Assembly: GCA_002812745.2 (NCBI GenBank)
Contig: NCSJ02000156.1
Span: forward strand, 32,775 to 96,774
DNA length: 64,000 nucleotides
Origin: Scytalidium lignicola
Taxonomy: Eukaryota > Ascomycota > Leotiomycetes
Direction: 5' to 3'
Shown here piece by piece: positions 23,036-37,559 of the stretch. How positions within the stretch are numbered: position 1 is the stretch's first letter; each line of letters starts with the position of its first letter. A model generated the notes under the pieces. That model did no database searches. It was not told where the DNA came from and saw only the letters and a program-made list of their open reading frames with translations. The translations under genes and the position numbers were made by a program.

Positions 23036-26000
23036 TTAAGCACCCACAGCAAGAGGCTTCTCCCCTGTACTAGATCTCACATTAGCTCTTGATTCTTCTA
23101 CAATGCTCTTTCTTCTAATCCGCACTAATTGCTCAGAGGCACTCGCAATTGTTCTCTCAAACTCTCCAATCCAAAGTTTAATCTTGTCTTGATGCTTCAT
23201 GCGCGTATTGTAAGCAAAACAAAAGTTTAAGCAATCATTTTCCAATGTCACAGTGATGTGGAGTAGTGACCACCGTTTCACATTGTGCCCACTAGCCCCA
23301 AAGCCACCATCAAATCCATTGTGTAGTTCAAGGCGGGTGCCACTTCTGGTAACTTGCTGGTACGCACCGAGGTAATTGATCATCATCTCCATTGGTACAT
23401 GATCCTTGAACGCATCCTTGCAATTTGGAGCTAGGTATCGCGATGCGAAATATGGTGCGCCATTTCTAGGAATTGCTCTACGAGTTTCCGTGGTTCGCAC
23501 GAGTGTATCGATGATGCCATCACCGTCCTTGACAGGTACATATACCGGGCACAAAGTGGTGAACCATCCGACAGTTCTAGATGCGTCAATTGCCGGATCC
23601 CATGAGTCTCGGCCATGACTGAAGTTGAAGATTGTTGGCGTTTTGCGATCCTGAAAGACTGCATGGAAAGAGTGGAGTAGTGTTGAAATGAAAATATCTA
23701 TAGGTTCGGTTTTGAGAGCTGTATTGAAGCTACCAATGAGTAGCGCCGTTAAATTAGAATTGACACTGACCACTTGTTCAACGGTATCCTGAAGTGTGTT
23801 GGTGCGGTCTTTCATATTCCAGTATTCAAAATTTGCAGGTGCNAAAGTCAACCGGTAGGATGGAAGAGGGCTCAGAATTCTGGACGTGCTCCTTTTGGAG
23901 GCGGCACCAAGTCTGGAACGACAGAGGCTTTGCTGTTGACAGAATACCAAGGTCGAGATATTCTTCTAGATCCTGTAGGACAACGCTCCATGAAACAATG
24001 TCGATAACAAGGTGGTGAGCGACCACGAAGACGAATTGCTGTTTTGGGTTGATGTTCACAAGATCAACAGCCAAGAGTGGTCCGCTCTCGATATCAAGAC
24101 TTGTTCGGCTAATCTCGAGAGATGTCTTGACAGATTCTAGACTCACTGCTTCATGTACTGTGTATCGATATGATCCTGAAATATCTCTAGTGATCGACTG
24201 AATCCAATTTCCCTTTTCATCTCTGCTAAAACGAGAGCGTAACATGGAATGATGACTGATAACTGCTTCGAATGCCCGTGCTAGGTCTCCCTCAGAAGTT
24301 TCTTTTGTTAGACGCAAGCAGAAACTGAAATTATAGTTCTTATTGGTGCTCCGAGAAAGCTCATCGTCCCCTAATGCGTAGTCGGCATAGAACTGCTGAA
24401 TGGGCGACAGGCTGAAGGGTACATCTACTTCCTCCTCTGGAAGTTCAGAAGATGTAGCAGTAGGCCTAGCACTCATCGCTAGCTGTGAGATGGTTGAACA
24501 ACGAAGAATATCTTGAGTCGACACGTCGATCTGATTAGCTTGGCAACGACTGGCCACCTGCATTGCAGAGATAGAATCACCACCTAGGGTAAGGAATGCT
24601 CGTCTGAGTCCGACCTCACTGAGTGGAAGATGAAGGACTGAACTCCATATCTGTTGAATTTTCCTTTCCATTTCCGTCGATGGTGCCTCAGTCGTCCTTG
24701 TCTTTCCAAAGTTGGAGATTCGCTCATATGTCGACTGATCCATGTCTTGCAACCATGAACCAATCTTCTTGCGGTTTATTTTCCCTGATGTCAGCAGAGG
24801 AATATCCATCACGACAACCCAAAAGGTGGGAAGCATATAGGATGGTAGCTGTTGAGATAGGGAGTCGGCTATTTCTGAGATTCTTAAGTCGATTATCTCG
24901 GAATGTGTCTCGGATACAATTTCTAGCTCAGAGTTGGGTACCACTGAGATGTCTTGCAAGGACAACACAGCTGTCAATCGCTCTTTACAAAGCCCAGAGG
25001 ACGGTAGTAATACAGCACAGTGTCGCACACGTGCCTCAATAGCGAGATGATGCTCGATCTCGCCCAATTCTACACGTTGACCGCGTACTTTAACTTGCGT
25101 ATCTTTTCGGCCAACAAAGTTGACCGTTCCATCGGTATTATATCGTACCAGATCTCCTGTTTTGTAGAATCTCCTTGGAAGATCTGAGTTAAAGTCCCGC
25201 GACCATTCAGGGTCCTCGATGAATACCGCTGCTGTCTTTTCGGGCTCTTTGAGATACCCGCGTGCTACGATAGGTCCTTCCACTAAAAGTTCCCCAGTAG
25301 CGCCAATTGGAACAAGGCGATTGTGGTCATTTGCATCCACAACCCAAGTAACTCCACCGATAGCATGGCCGATGTTAGCTGGGTCATCAGTAGGCTTCAC
25401 ATTGGAATTACAGGTTGCCGCGACAGAAGTTTCGCTCGGTCCGTACCCATTCACCAACTGTAGATGCTCCGACCAAGTCTCTACATCAAGTTTAGAGAGA
25501 GCTTCACCTCCAAGAACCATAGTCTTGATGCTAGGAACCTGTTGTGGTGTGATCAGTTTTACCACCGAAGGTGTGAGGAAAACCCATGAAATTTGCATAT
25601 CTCTGATCACTTTTGCGATTCCCTGGTCCCTTGCTTCTGCACTCGGGATGCAAATGCAGGCTCCGTGTAATAAGCCGGTCACTATCTCTAATATACTAAC
25701 ATCGAAAGTATACGATGCAAACTGAAGAATGCGGGAGTTCGGAGTACAACGAGACTCTCTCGCCTGGTGTACGGCTCCGCTCAGCATCGAAACATGCTCG
25801 ACAACGCAACCTTTTGGTTTTCCCGTGCTACCTGATGTGAATATCACGTATAGAACGTTTTCTGGCCGGACGTTGGAATGTCGTGGGTTTTTGACTGGTG
25901 TAAGATCGTCAATAGTCTCACGGGTGATGGTCATGGTCGCCATGCGATCTTCCCAAAGCGAAGCATTCTTTTGCGATGTGAGAACTAGGGTTGCCTCCAC

Positions 26001-29000
26001 TTGGCCAGTAATTTCTTCGAGTCGAGATATGGGATAGGATGGGTCCAAGAATACAAATCCACCACCGGCCTTGACCACTGCTAGCATACTCACGATAGCC
26101 CAAGCTGATTTTTCAAAGCAGAGGGGGACGATGATCTCTGGACCAATTCCAATGTCCATTAGATGCTGGGCCAGCCGCTCCGAGAGAGTGTCCAGCTCTT
26201 TATATGTAAGTTTTCCATCCCAAGAATCTATAGCCATTGAGTTTGGTTGCATCTGGGTGCGACGACTAAAGACATGCTGCACGCAGTCATTGATTTTGTC
26301 TGGATAATCCCTGTTCCACCTTCGGATCTCATTTTTGTCATAGGAACCCATTAAATCCATGCGATCAACAGAAACAGAAGTATCAAACTCAAGTCTTATC
26401 ATCTGTTGAATGATGTGTTCAAACCGATGAACAATTCTCCACGCTTGCTCTTTTGGAACCAAAGCGGTATCAAACCCCGCGGTCATGCTGATATTGCTAG
26501 CATCCAAGGTACACTCCATGACTAAAGCAAAACTAAGAAAATCAAGTGCTGGGGTCTTTACTTCGTCAAGACCCAGTTCTTCAATTCCACCAGTCTTGGT
26601 GCCAGGTTGTATGACCAGCAAGTTATGAAAGCTGCAAGCTTCATTACACTCTGTACTAAGCTTCTTAATGTGCTGCAGGCCGGCGTGCTCAAATGGAATC
26701 ATTTCAGTTGCCTCGTTTTGAATATCTAAGAGGAATTGAGCGACGGGCTTTGTTTTATCCAACCTTATTCTCACTGGAACTGTAGCTATTGTCGGTCCAG
26801 CAATCTCCATGATGCCTGGTACGGGAACGTTTCGACCCGATTGAGTAACTCCAAACACAACATCTGCAGAATCCGAATACTGACCGATTACCATTCCCCA
26901 TGCTGCTCGAATGATGGTAGCCGTTGTAATACCGCTGTGCCCCTTGCGAGATATAGCGAAAGTATAATCCAAAGAGTCCTTTATATGTGGACGATAATCT
27001 AGAGAGGGAAATTGAGGGTATTTCGCTACAGTTGAATTTGCAAGGTAGGTTCGCCAAAAGCGGTCTGAATCGCTTGAATTGATATCTCCAAGATGTTTGA
27101 TGAATCTGGTGAACGGGGGAGACACTTCCAATTGGCCACCTAGATAAGCAAGCTTAACCTTTTGAAGAATCATTGAACGAGTCCACCCATCGTAGATGGA
27201 ATGATGTGCAGTCCAGACAAAAAAGTAGTTGGTATCTTTCCCAACGATGGCAAATCGAGTAAGTGGGGTTCCATATTTAACAGGTATTTGTTTGTCCTCA
27301 TTGATATAAGTCTCCAGGTTTTCAGCGAGTTTCCAGTTGATATTCTCCTCAAGAATCACCTGGAATGATCCAAGAGCTTCTGATAAGTGAAGTCTCGTTC
27401 GCAAGATTGTGGCGTTTTGAAATACGTCCTCCCAAGCTGCTTGAAAACGTCCGAGATCCATCCCGTTGGGCAGTTTGAATATTTCCCGCGAAACATACGT
27501 CGATGGCTTCTGCATTGTTAATGCCATAAGACCCTCTGAGTAACCTCCATATTAGCATCGATAATTTAAAGTATATATCAGGAGAAACAAACCTTGAAGT
27601 GGGGTACAAGGATAGATATCCTGTACAGAATCAGGCTTAATGTTCCAGTCTGAAATCTCTTGGATTATAATCCTGGAGATTCTTGAGTTTTTGAGTAAAG
27701 TGAATGGCTTTGCATCAGAAATGACAGCCTTTTCCACAGGCCTCGCGATCAGAGCCATTTTTGATAAGACAGGGGCATGGAAAATATCGGCGACATCTAG
27801 GTGAATCTTCGCATGGCGAGCTGAAGCAGCCAGACGGATTGCTGAAACAGAGTCTCCACCAAGGCGGAAAAAGCTATCATCCACTCCAATCACCTCAGAT
27901 TTGATATTCAGGACCTTACACCAAAGCATTTGTAATTTCTGTTCCAAGTCAGTCGTAGGAGGACATTTGGTTGTCTGGATAAGCGAATAGAAAGCCAGCT
28001 CCTCTTCGTTCATGACCTGCACCATTGCACGCAAAGCTTTTCGATCCATTTTCCCGGAACTATTCGTTATAAGCTGAGCTCCTGGAAAGTACAAGGAAGG
28101 TATCATGTAGGATGGGAGAGATTCAGTCAGTAACTGCTCTAGCTTCATGATTAAACTCTTTAACTCATCTGGCATTTTCGATCCGTCCATGCTTATTGTA
28201 TGCAAAGGATGAGTTGTAGGAAAGTTGAAGAAAGCAGCTAAGACCTGCCTCTCATTTTGCTGTGGTAAATTGATGATCTCCACGGCAGACTTTGTGCCTT
28301 CAGGTAAGTGCTGTTTGAGGTGATGTTCAACTTCGCCAAGCTCCAGTCTCTGGCCATGCAGCTTAACTTGGGAATCCTTCCGACCAACGAAGTTCATTGT
28401 GCCATCCGGATTGTATCGTACCAAGTCTCCAGTCTTGTATAATCGCCTTCGGCTAGGCTCTCCATGATTATCAAGAAATGTCCTTGGCAACCATGCGGGA
28501 TTCTCAATAAACGATGCGGAAGTTTTTATGGGATCATTTAAGTAACCTCGAGCAAGAGTTGGTCCTTGAATCAAGAGCTCTCCTATTGCACCAAGTGGAG
28601 CTAGCTTGTTGCTATCATGGATGTCGACTATCCAAAGGATAGCACCTTCTAGAGCATGACCGAAGTTTTGGGGCTCGCACTCGATTCCAGAAAGCTCTCC
28701 AACGGCGCAACAAACAGAGCACTCCGCAGGACCGTATGAGTTCAATAATCGAACAGAATCAACCCAGGTGTCAATATTTTCTCTCACGATAGCCTCACCA
28801 CCAAGAGTGAGTGTTCTCAGTCCCGGAACTTCTTCTGGAGTGAGTAGTTTTGCCACTGTCGGTGTCAAGAACGTCCAATTAACATTCATTCTGTTAATTG
28901 CGCCAGCAAGGTTGTTCAACTTTTCCGTCTCCGAGGGTACGCAAACGCAACCTCCCCTCAACAAAGTAGTAAATATATCCTGAATACTAACATCAAAAGT

Positions 29001-32000
29001 ATATGCTGCAAACTGCAAAACCCGCGATTCAGGACCGAGTTGCATAATCTTTGCGTGAGCCATGTGACTAGTGCAGAATGAACGGTGCTCTATGATAATT
29101 CCTTTAGGCTTACCAGTAGAACCGCTAGTAAATACAACAAAAGATGGGTTGTGTGGTTGTGGCTTGGTTGTAAGTGATGGTGTTGATACCGAAGTCAACG
29201 ACTCGATATATTCCGAATTCACAGGAACGATATTATTGACTTTTCCGCTAAATAGTGTAGCAAATTGAGGGGCTACAAGTACTACTTTCGCTGAGATATC
29301 GTCTAATATGGATTTAATTCGAGTTGCTGGGTAGGCTGGATCTATGGCAACTGTTGCACCACCAGCTTTCAAAATTGCCATCATCGCTACTATTGTCCAG
29401 GCTGACTTTTCAAAGCAGAAAGGTACCATGACCTCTGGACCAACGCCTAGAGTTATGAGGTGTTGAGAAAGCTTTGTTGATAACTCATTCAGCTCTTGAT
29501 AAGTAAGGTTCATATCCCATGAGCATACAGCTAGTGCGTCTGGTTGTTTGCTGGCCTGTTCCTCAAAGATTTGGTGGACGCAACTATCTATGACATCTGG
29601 GTATTTGGAATTCCACGCTAGAACCTGCTCTCTGTCTTGAGGACTAAATATACTGAGGTCAGCCACAGTTTGACTTGCAGGTTCTTGACTTAGTTGCTGA
29701 ATTAGATGTTGGAATTGGAAAGATAAATTTCGGACAACATCTTTGGATACTAATTTTTCGTCGTACTGAAATCGTATGTCAATAAGATTCTCTCCTAGGC
29801 TGCACTCAACTACCAGTCCATAAGTATTGAAAGCTTCATTTCCCGATGCAAGTCTTTTCAATCCTAGGAAGTTCTCATCTTGTACTTCAGTTGATGATTG
29901 TTGGATGACAAGTAAATTTTGGAAATTGCAGGCATTCTTGCAGTCGTTGCTTAATCGCTGAATATTTTGAAGGCCTACGTGTTCGTAAGGAACCATGGCT
30001 GTAGCTTGTTCTTGAACAGTAGATAAAAAGCTCTGGACATTTTCCGTTCTGTCCAGCTTAATTCTAACAGGAACAGTGGTAATTGTGGGTCCTATCATGC
30101 TTTCAATGACCGGTACAGGAGCATTTCGTCCAGTCAAGGTCACTCCAAAAACAACGTCATCTGAATCTGAGTACTCAGCAATGATCATTCCCCAGGCAAC
30201 CCTGATCAGAGTAGAAGTTGTGACATCACTTTGGAGTTTCCTAGAGAATTCCATTTGGTGTTTGAGAGTTGCAGAAACATGCGGATGGTATGTTGTAGAT
30301 GGTAGCGGCGGGAAAACTCCAACCAGAGCATCTTCAAGTTGTTTTGACCAGAAAGATTGAGATGCTTCTGCATCAATCTCCTTGAGGTGATGGATAAATC
30401 TGTTGAAGGGAGGAGAGTTTGGCAGTGTTCCTTTGGATCGAGTTTCATATGCAGAAAGCACCCTTTCGAGAATCAAAGGGTATGACCAACCATCATACAC
30501 GGCATGATGTGCAGTCCAAATAAAGTATTGTTCGTTTGTGATGGCATTTTTGACAATAGCGTATCTTGTCAGCGGAGTGCCATAACCGAAGTGCGCTTGA
30601 GCATCCTTTTTCATGTATACATCTAAATTGTCTGAACTGAACCACTGGAAGTCGTTACTGACTACTACTTGGCACATTCCAAATTCATTTGTGTTGGCAA
30701 TTCTTGTTCGTAAGATTGGGGTATCATAGATGACACTTTCCCAAGCCGCTCTGAACCGGTCGAGATTAACAGTTGACGGAATCGAAAATACATCTCGATT
30801 GATGTACGATCCAGGCGTCTTCAAGCTAAGTGCAATTAGCCCCTCTTGCAATGGTGTTGTAGGATATATGTCTTCGATGTGACTTCTATCCATATGCCAT
30901 TCAGCAGCAAGATCTTGCACTACTTGCTTAATGTTTTCGAGGCCTCCAAGTAGTTCATATGGTTTGATGTCTAGCTCAGTTTGTGTGTTGTTTTTAGCCT
31001 TAGCTTGCAAGGCTATGTCGCATAACCTAGGGTATTGGAAGACATCCATAACTGCAAGTATGATTCCAGCTTGACGTGCGTTGGCTACAAGTCGCATAGC
31101 TAAAATCGAATCGCCGCCTAAGCGGAAGAAACTGTCATCTGCACCTATCGCATCACCGCTTACTTTTAAAACTTGAATCCAAAGTTGTTGTATCGTGATT
31201 TCCATAGTGCTTGAAAGTGGTCTCTTTTTACCAGCAGAGAACGAGCATAGAGCGAGTTCATCTTCTGTCATATTCTGCCCGAAAAGACGCAAAGCCTTTC
31301 GATCTGTCTTGCCTGAAGTATTAGTAGGTATCAGGTTGAGTGGAATGTATAATGCAGGGACCATATAGGATGGTAAAGAGCTGCTGAGAGAAGATTCTAG
31401 ATGCCGTATAGTCTCCTGAATTTCTGTGGAAACTTCTGATAACATTGAATCCTGACGGTCTCCGATGCTATGTCTATAAGACTCGCTTTCAACGAAACAA
31501 AGAAATGCCGCTAGGACTTGTCGACCTCCTTGGCATACCGGCCGTACCAACTCAACTACAGCTTGCACTTTGTTTACTGAAGCAAGTTTCATATGATGCT
31601 CAATCTCACCAAGTTCAATGCGCTGACCGTGTAACTTCACCTGAGTGTCTTTGCGACCAAGACAATTGATAGTTCCATCCGGATTATATCTTGCCAAGTC
31701 ACCGGTTTTGTAAAAGCGACGTTTCTTTCCAGAAATATCATCTCTTGCCCAAACAGGGTCTTCAATGAAAACAGCATCCGTTTTTTCCTTTTCATTTAAG
31801 TATCCACGAGCAACAATAGGGCCTTCAATGACAAGCTCTCCAATACAGCCAATAGGACTGAGTAGGTCATGATTGGACGCTTCAACAATCCACATTAAAG
31901 CTCCGACCCCTATTCCAATATTGGATGGATGTGTGTGTTTCTGTTGCCCGCAGAATAACGTAGACCAGATTGTGCATTCAGCGGGTCCGTAGGCATTAAT

Positions 32001-35000
32001 TAAAAAGACGCTCTCAGCCCACAAATTTAAGACTTCCAAGGTAACAGCCTCACCGACCAAAGAGAGAACCTTTAATTCAGGAGTATCGCTGGGTTTGAGA
32101 AGACAAGAAACCGTGGGTGTAAGGAATGCCCAGGTGACTCTCATTCTATTCATGACGCCGGCCAAATCATTCATGCGATCGTGCTCTGAAGGGACACAAA
32201 CACATCCGCCGCGCATCAAAGTTGTGAATGTTTCTCCTACTGCTACATCGAAAGTATAAGCAGCAAATTGCAAGACTCTAGACTCTTTGCTAATTTTCAT
32301 TGCAGTCCCATGTGCTCTCGCGCTCGAACATACTGCAACGTGCTCTAAGACTATCCCTTTTGGTGTTCCCGTTGAACCAGAAGTGAACACAATAAAGGCT
32401 GAGTTAGTAGGTTTCACAGTTGTACATATTGCGCCTGAGATTTTGGTGGTCTCTTTTGACAGTGACGAATTGACAGCAATAACAGAATCAGCCATGCCAT
32501 CAAAAAGGTAAACGTATTCTGGAGCTGCTACAACGACCGTAGCTTTGGTCGTCTGAATAATGGTCTCCAACCTACTGATTGGATGTGCTGGGTTTAGTGC
32601 AACACACCCACCCCCAGCTTTGAGGACTGCAAGCATGGCCACTACCATCCAGCCTGACTTGTCGAAGCACAGTGGCACAAGAACTTCCGGTCCAACTCCC
32701 AAGTCTACCAACTTGCGTGCCAAAAGGGAGGAATATCTGTCCAGTTCAGAGTAAGTGAAATTCACATCCCAAGCCTCGACAGCTGAAGCTTGCGGTTGGG
32801 TAAGAACTTGACGAGTTACCAAGTCGTGGACGCACTCCTCAATAACCTCCGGGTAAGAGCTATTCCAGTCCTGAATGGTCCTTTTATCATAAGGACTGCA
32901 CAAGTCAACATCACCAACTGTCTGTGTTTCAAGGCAGGAATTAAGTTGGCTTATGACATGCTCAAACTGAAAGAGGATTCTCTGCATTTGCTCCTCAGAT
33001 ACCAACTGGTCATCGAATTGAGCACTGACATGGATCTGGCCATCTGATAGGGAACATTCCATCAGCAAAGGGCACGTATGTGTTTCCATTGTGGTCAAAA
33101 TTGACTTTTTCCACCCTAACGTAGAGTCTCTTGCTGCTTGCTCAGGGGCTGGTTGCACCACTAGGATTGTACGGAAATCACAGGCATTCCAACTACTGCT
33201 ATTAGATTGTCGGAGAGCTTCCTTGATGCGCTGAATTCCGAAATGCTCAAATGGTATCATATCTGTGGTTTGATTCTGCAGCGAGAGAAGAAATTCCAGA
33301 ACAGATTTTGTGTAGTCAATCTGCACCCGAACCGGTACGGTTGCCATGGTCGGCCCTGCAATTTCAGTAATCTGGGGCCAGGAAACGTCACGACCAGTCT
33401 GAGTTACTCCAAAAACTACATCCTTTGAATCAGAGTAACTGGAGAGAACCATTGCCCAAGCTGCTTTTATAACATTTGAGATGGTTACAACCGTGCCAGG
33501 TCTTGAATATATGGAGATACTGTGCTCCAAGCGGGCTTTAGTAAGTGGCAGATAAGATGGAGGAAGTCTTGGAAATTCTACCAATGTCGATCCATCAAGC
33601 TGTGATTGCCAATAGGCATTAGATTCATCCTCGTTATAATCAATCAGGTACTTGATGTACCTATTAAACGAGGCTTGGGAAGTAGCTGGGAGAGCGTCGT
33701 AGGCACGTTCCACAGCTTTAAGGATTATTGCTCTACTCCAGGCGTCATATACTGAATGATGTGCTCTCCATACAAAATATTGAGCATTCTGGTTACAGAT
33801 AATTGCAAATCGATTGAGTGGTTGTCCATATTGGAAAATCCTGCCTCTTTCTCGTTCCTCGTAAGTCGCGAGGTCGTCTGCTTGGTCGAAGTCAATAGTT
33901 GTGTCTAGCACAACTTGGCACGTGCCGTATTTCTCAGTGGGTACAATGACTGTCCGTAAGATGGCGGTGTCTTTGACGGTTATGCTCCATGCCTCCTTAA
34001 ATCTCTCCATGTCGATAGAAAGTGGAAGCTCAAATACAATTTGAGAGAAATAAGCCTCTGGTTGCCGCATGGTTAGAGCCATAAGACTTTCCTGGAGAGC
34101 AGTGCATGGATACGCATCCTGGATACGACTACCATCCACATGTAATTCATCCTGCAGATATTTTCGGAGCTCATCAGTAGAATCAGCATCAATGAGCAGA
34201 GTGAAAGGTTCCAGATCTGGCAGAGACTCCGACAGTGGGGAAACCGACATATCAGTAGCAGCAAGAGCCATGTCAGAGAGCATTGGGTTACGGAAAATAT
34301 CAGCAACAGTTAGAGATATTCCTACATCTCGAGCCGCAGAGATGAGAAGCATGGCCGAGATGGAGTCACCCCCAAGCCCGAAGAAATTATCGGCCGGACT
34401 AATTGCGGTCAATTGGAGATTCAGCTCTTTAGTCCAAAGCGCTTGCAATTTCTTTTCCATTTCCGTATAAACACCTTTGTTGTCAACCGCATCCGATGCC
34501 ATCAAAGAATACACTGTATGGTCTTCTGCAAGCTCCTGGACAACCTTGCGTAGAGATTTTCGATCTATTTTCCCCGACGAATTCATAGGAATATATGACA
34601 AGGGAATATACAACGATGGTATCATGTAAGACGGCAAGGAAGAAGGGAGTGAGTCTTGTATTCCGACTAGGATCGATCTGATGTCATCGGATAGGTCTAA
34701 GGCTCTTAGTCCGGTCCCCCTCGTAGTTAAGTCACCAGCATTTCTTACAAAACCGAAGAAGGCAGTTAGGATCTGTCTTCCTTTCCGCACAACGACGTCC
34801 ACTACCACTTGGGTCTCTTTTGAGAGTTTTTCCCGTATAGTATGCTCGATTTCACCCATTTCAATACGTTGGCCACGCAATTTGACTTGGGTATCCTTTC
34901 GGCCAACAAAACTCATGGTCCCATTAGTGTTGTACTTGACCAAATCTCCTGTCTTATACAGTCGAGCAGGACTTCCGAACATCTGCATCCATCTTGGACT

Positions 35001-36883
35001 ATCTATGAAAGCAGCAGCTGTCTTTGCCGGGTCTTTGAGATAGCCTCGTGCAAGTGTAGGACCCTGGATTAGAAGCTCACCAACAGCCCCTATAGGTGTT
35101 AAAATATCACTATTATCCGCATCTACAATCCAGAGTGTAGCACCCTCTAGGGAATGGCCAAAATTTGCCGGCTCGCATTTGCCATCTAGTAGCCCCACTG
35201 CGCAGCAGACAGAGCATTCAGCTGGTCCGTATGAGTTGAGCAGGCGAACCGAGTTAGCCCAGGTATTCGTGTTCTCAACGGTGATTGCCTCCCCTCCCAA
35301 TGTCAAAGTCTTAAGTCCTGGGGCGTCTCTTGGTGATAGAAGCTTCGCGACGGTTGGTGTCAAAAATGTCCAGTTAACATTCATACGATTAATAGCACCA
35401 ATGAGATCACTCAGTCTTTCCTCTTCAGATGGGACGCATACGCAGCCTCCTTGCATCAGGGTAGTAAAAATATCCTGAATACTAACATCAAATGTGTATG
35501 ACGCAAATTGTAGGACACGAGAATCCGGACCAAGCTGCATGACTTTACTATGCGCACGAGAACTGGTACAAATAGAACGATGTTCTATAACAATGCCTTT
35601 AGGTTTCCCCGTAGATCCAGATGTAAAGCAAACAAATGCAACATTGTGTGGCTCGGAACGATGGCCAATTGTGATATTTTTTGACGCAGGTAAAAGCGAG
35701 ATGGTTTCCCGGTCCACCGGCACAACATTGGGGACTATGCCGCCAAACAAGCCCTGGAGCGAAGGAGCTACAACCACCACCCTGGCATCCGTATCATCTA
35801 TAATATTCTGAATACGGGTGGGCGGGTATGTGGGGTCTATAGCTACAGTTGCTCCACCAGCCTTAAGGATAGCAAGCATAGCAACAATAGTCCATGCGGA
35901 TTTGTGGAAGCAAAATGGCACTAGAACCTCTGGACCAACACCTAGGCTGACCAGGTGGCTTGCCAAGGTGTTTGATAGTTCATTTAACTCCCCAAATGTA
36001 AAGCTCCCATCCCAGGAAGTTACAGCTGGGGAGTCCGGTTGAGTAATTGCATGGTGCTCGATGCGTTCGTGGACGCAGCTGTTCAAAACTTCGGGGCAAT
36101 GCGAGTTCCAATTCTGAACTTGCGCTCGGTGGTGCTCGCTGAAAAGATCCAAGTCCTGGATAAGAGTGAAGGAATTGTCTAAGATGCCAGATATGGCCTT
36201 ATCAAACGTGGAAGCAATGTTGGCGGCCAGAGCCTCGGAGATGAGTGTTAGCGAGTATTCCAGGGTTACAGTGATGCTATTCGAGTCTGGAATATTGACG
36301 TGTAGAAAGATCATAGAATTCTGAAATGTTTGTTAGACCAAACCTATGCCTCACGATAGGAGAAAGCCCTTACTTGAGTCACATTGGATACGTCTTGGGT
36401 GCCTTCTGGCATGTAATCGAAAACGACAGCAGTATTAAAAAGCAGCTTCTCATCGCCTTTTCTCGGAGTTTGGATCCCTTCCCAGGAAGTCTCATGATGA
36501 GAAAGCCCATTGGGAATATCCGCTTCGATATTATTCACGATATCGAGTACCAGAGAGCTCACGTTGAGCTCCGACTTGCAGACGGAGAGGGTGAGACCTG
36601 CCCCATCACTCACCATTGATCCGAATACTACGGCTTCAGAGCCCGTAAAACGGCCAAGGGTTAGCGCCCAAGCCGCCTGAAAAATGGCTGGGAGCGAAAC
36701 ATCAAACACCATGCTAAATCGGTCCAGATCGGATCCATCAGATCCTAGAACCACAAGTGATTTCCCATAACCAAGGCCTTCCTTGCCAGCAGTCGTGCAA
36801 GGAAAATAGCACGGATCGACATTCGCCAGATACATATTCCAGTAATTTGCAGAAGGCGATTCGGGATCACGAGCTGTTGACAT
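23036..36883 (-). CDS. Four-module non-ribosomal peptide synthetase ending in an epimerization domain
   Basis: Exons 36883-36374, 36320-27593 and 27535-23036 total 13737 coding bases once the N at 23843 is left out, giving 4578 residues. Introns are 53 and 57 bp. The order by eye is: partial C (C-terminal lobe only, 1-215); A1; T1 (GLGGDSIS, about 818); C2 (HHSVYDAW); A2; T2 (RLGGDSIL, about 1905); C3 (HHAVYDGW); A3; T3 (RLGGDSVS, about 2990); C4 (HHSIYDGW); A4; T4 (TLGGDSIS, about 4066); E (HHLVIDIVSW, then SRTVGWFT). No C, thioesterase or reductase domain follows E. By GrsA numbering the A1 and A3 codes are both DVQFTGSVC; A2 is DVGFSVAIW and A4 is DVLFVGGVA. I do not assign substrates. The ATG at 36883 fits the fungal truncated-C start. 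The product would be a tetrapeptide whose last residue is D-configured. Confidence 0.93.
23843..23843. other. N inside the NRPS E domain causing an apparent frameshift
   Basis: The single N lies before AAA inside the E domain. Counted as a base it breaks the reading frame; left out, the E domain reads through and the total exon length is divisible by three. It looks like a homopolymer or gap placeholder and not a mutation. Confidence 0.8.
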
Positions 36884-37559
36884 TTTGTACCGTTGCTAGT
36901 TAAAGCCTCGCTCGTGGATTATGTTGTAGTGATCTTGTTGCAACCGTGAAGGTTCCGTTGAGACTATCCAGTCAAGCCTACCCTCTTGAGATTGGATCGA
37001 ATTTGAAATCCGGGTGCCAAAAACTTTAGAATTAAATTCAAGGTCGTTTACCAGAAGCGTAGAGATGTCGAGCGGGGTAGCACACGGTACAACAAACATG
37101 GGTGGAAGGAGATGAGGTCGACAGTAGACAGAGTTCCCAAAGCTGAAGGACCTTTCTTCGAGAGAGGAAGGCGTAGTGTAATATGGGGACTAGAGATTGC
37201 AGGTGCTACTCCCTCAGATTGGAAACTTGTGCGACCCATTGTAGCGGTCGACGTAGATCTACGCAAGGGCTCCACATACTTGCCTGGTGAAGGTCATTCA
37301 TCTACAAAATAACTTGGGTCTGTAGTAAGCAGTCGTGAGGTTCGCTGTCCTCGGCGGCACAGGGCGACGACCGATAGCGTAATACTGCATTGGCGAGCGA
37401 CTCTCAATCTCATCGCAATTTCAGAGAGTGGTGCCATTGGCTCTGCTGATGAGCTCACCTCCGAAAAAAAAAAGGGCTTCAAAATATCCCAGTCTACGGC
37501 TACTGATTGTAATTGGTACGTACGCAAGCAATAGTATGGATTTCAACTATCATAACAAC
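36884..37559. promoter_or_regulatory. NRPS upstream region
   Basis: This is the promoter side of the NRPS. A minus-strand frame at 36896-37099 ends in a stop just upstream of the chosen start and carries no condensation-domain motif, so I leave it out of the gene. One CCTCCGAAAA occurs near 37.46 kb. A LINE remnant begins just beyond. Confidence 0.4.

Noticed and set aside
36896..37099. Frame upstream of the NRPS start as the missing N-lobe of the first C domain
   Set aside because: It ends in a stop, is short and shows no HHxxxDG motif or other C-domain feature. Many fungal NRPSs start with only the C-terminal lobe.
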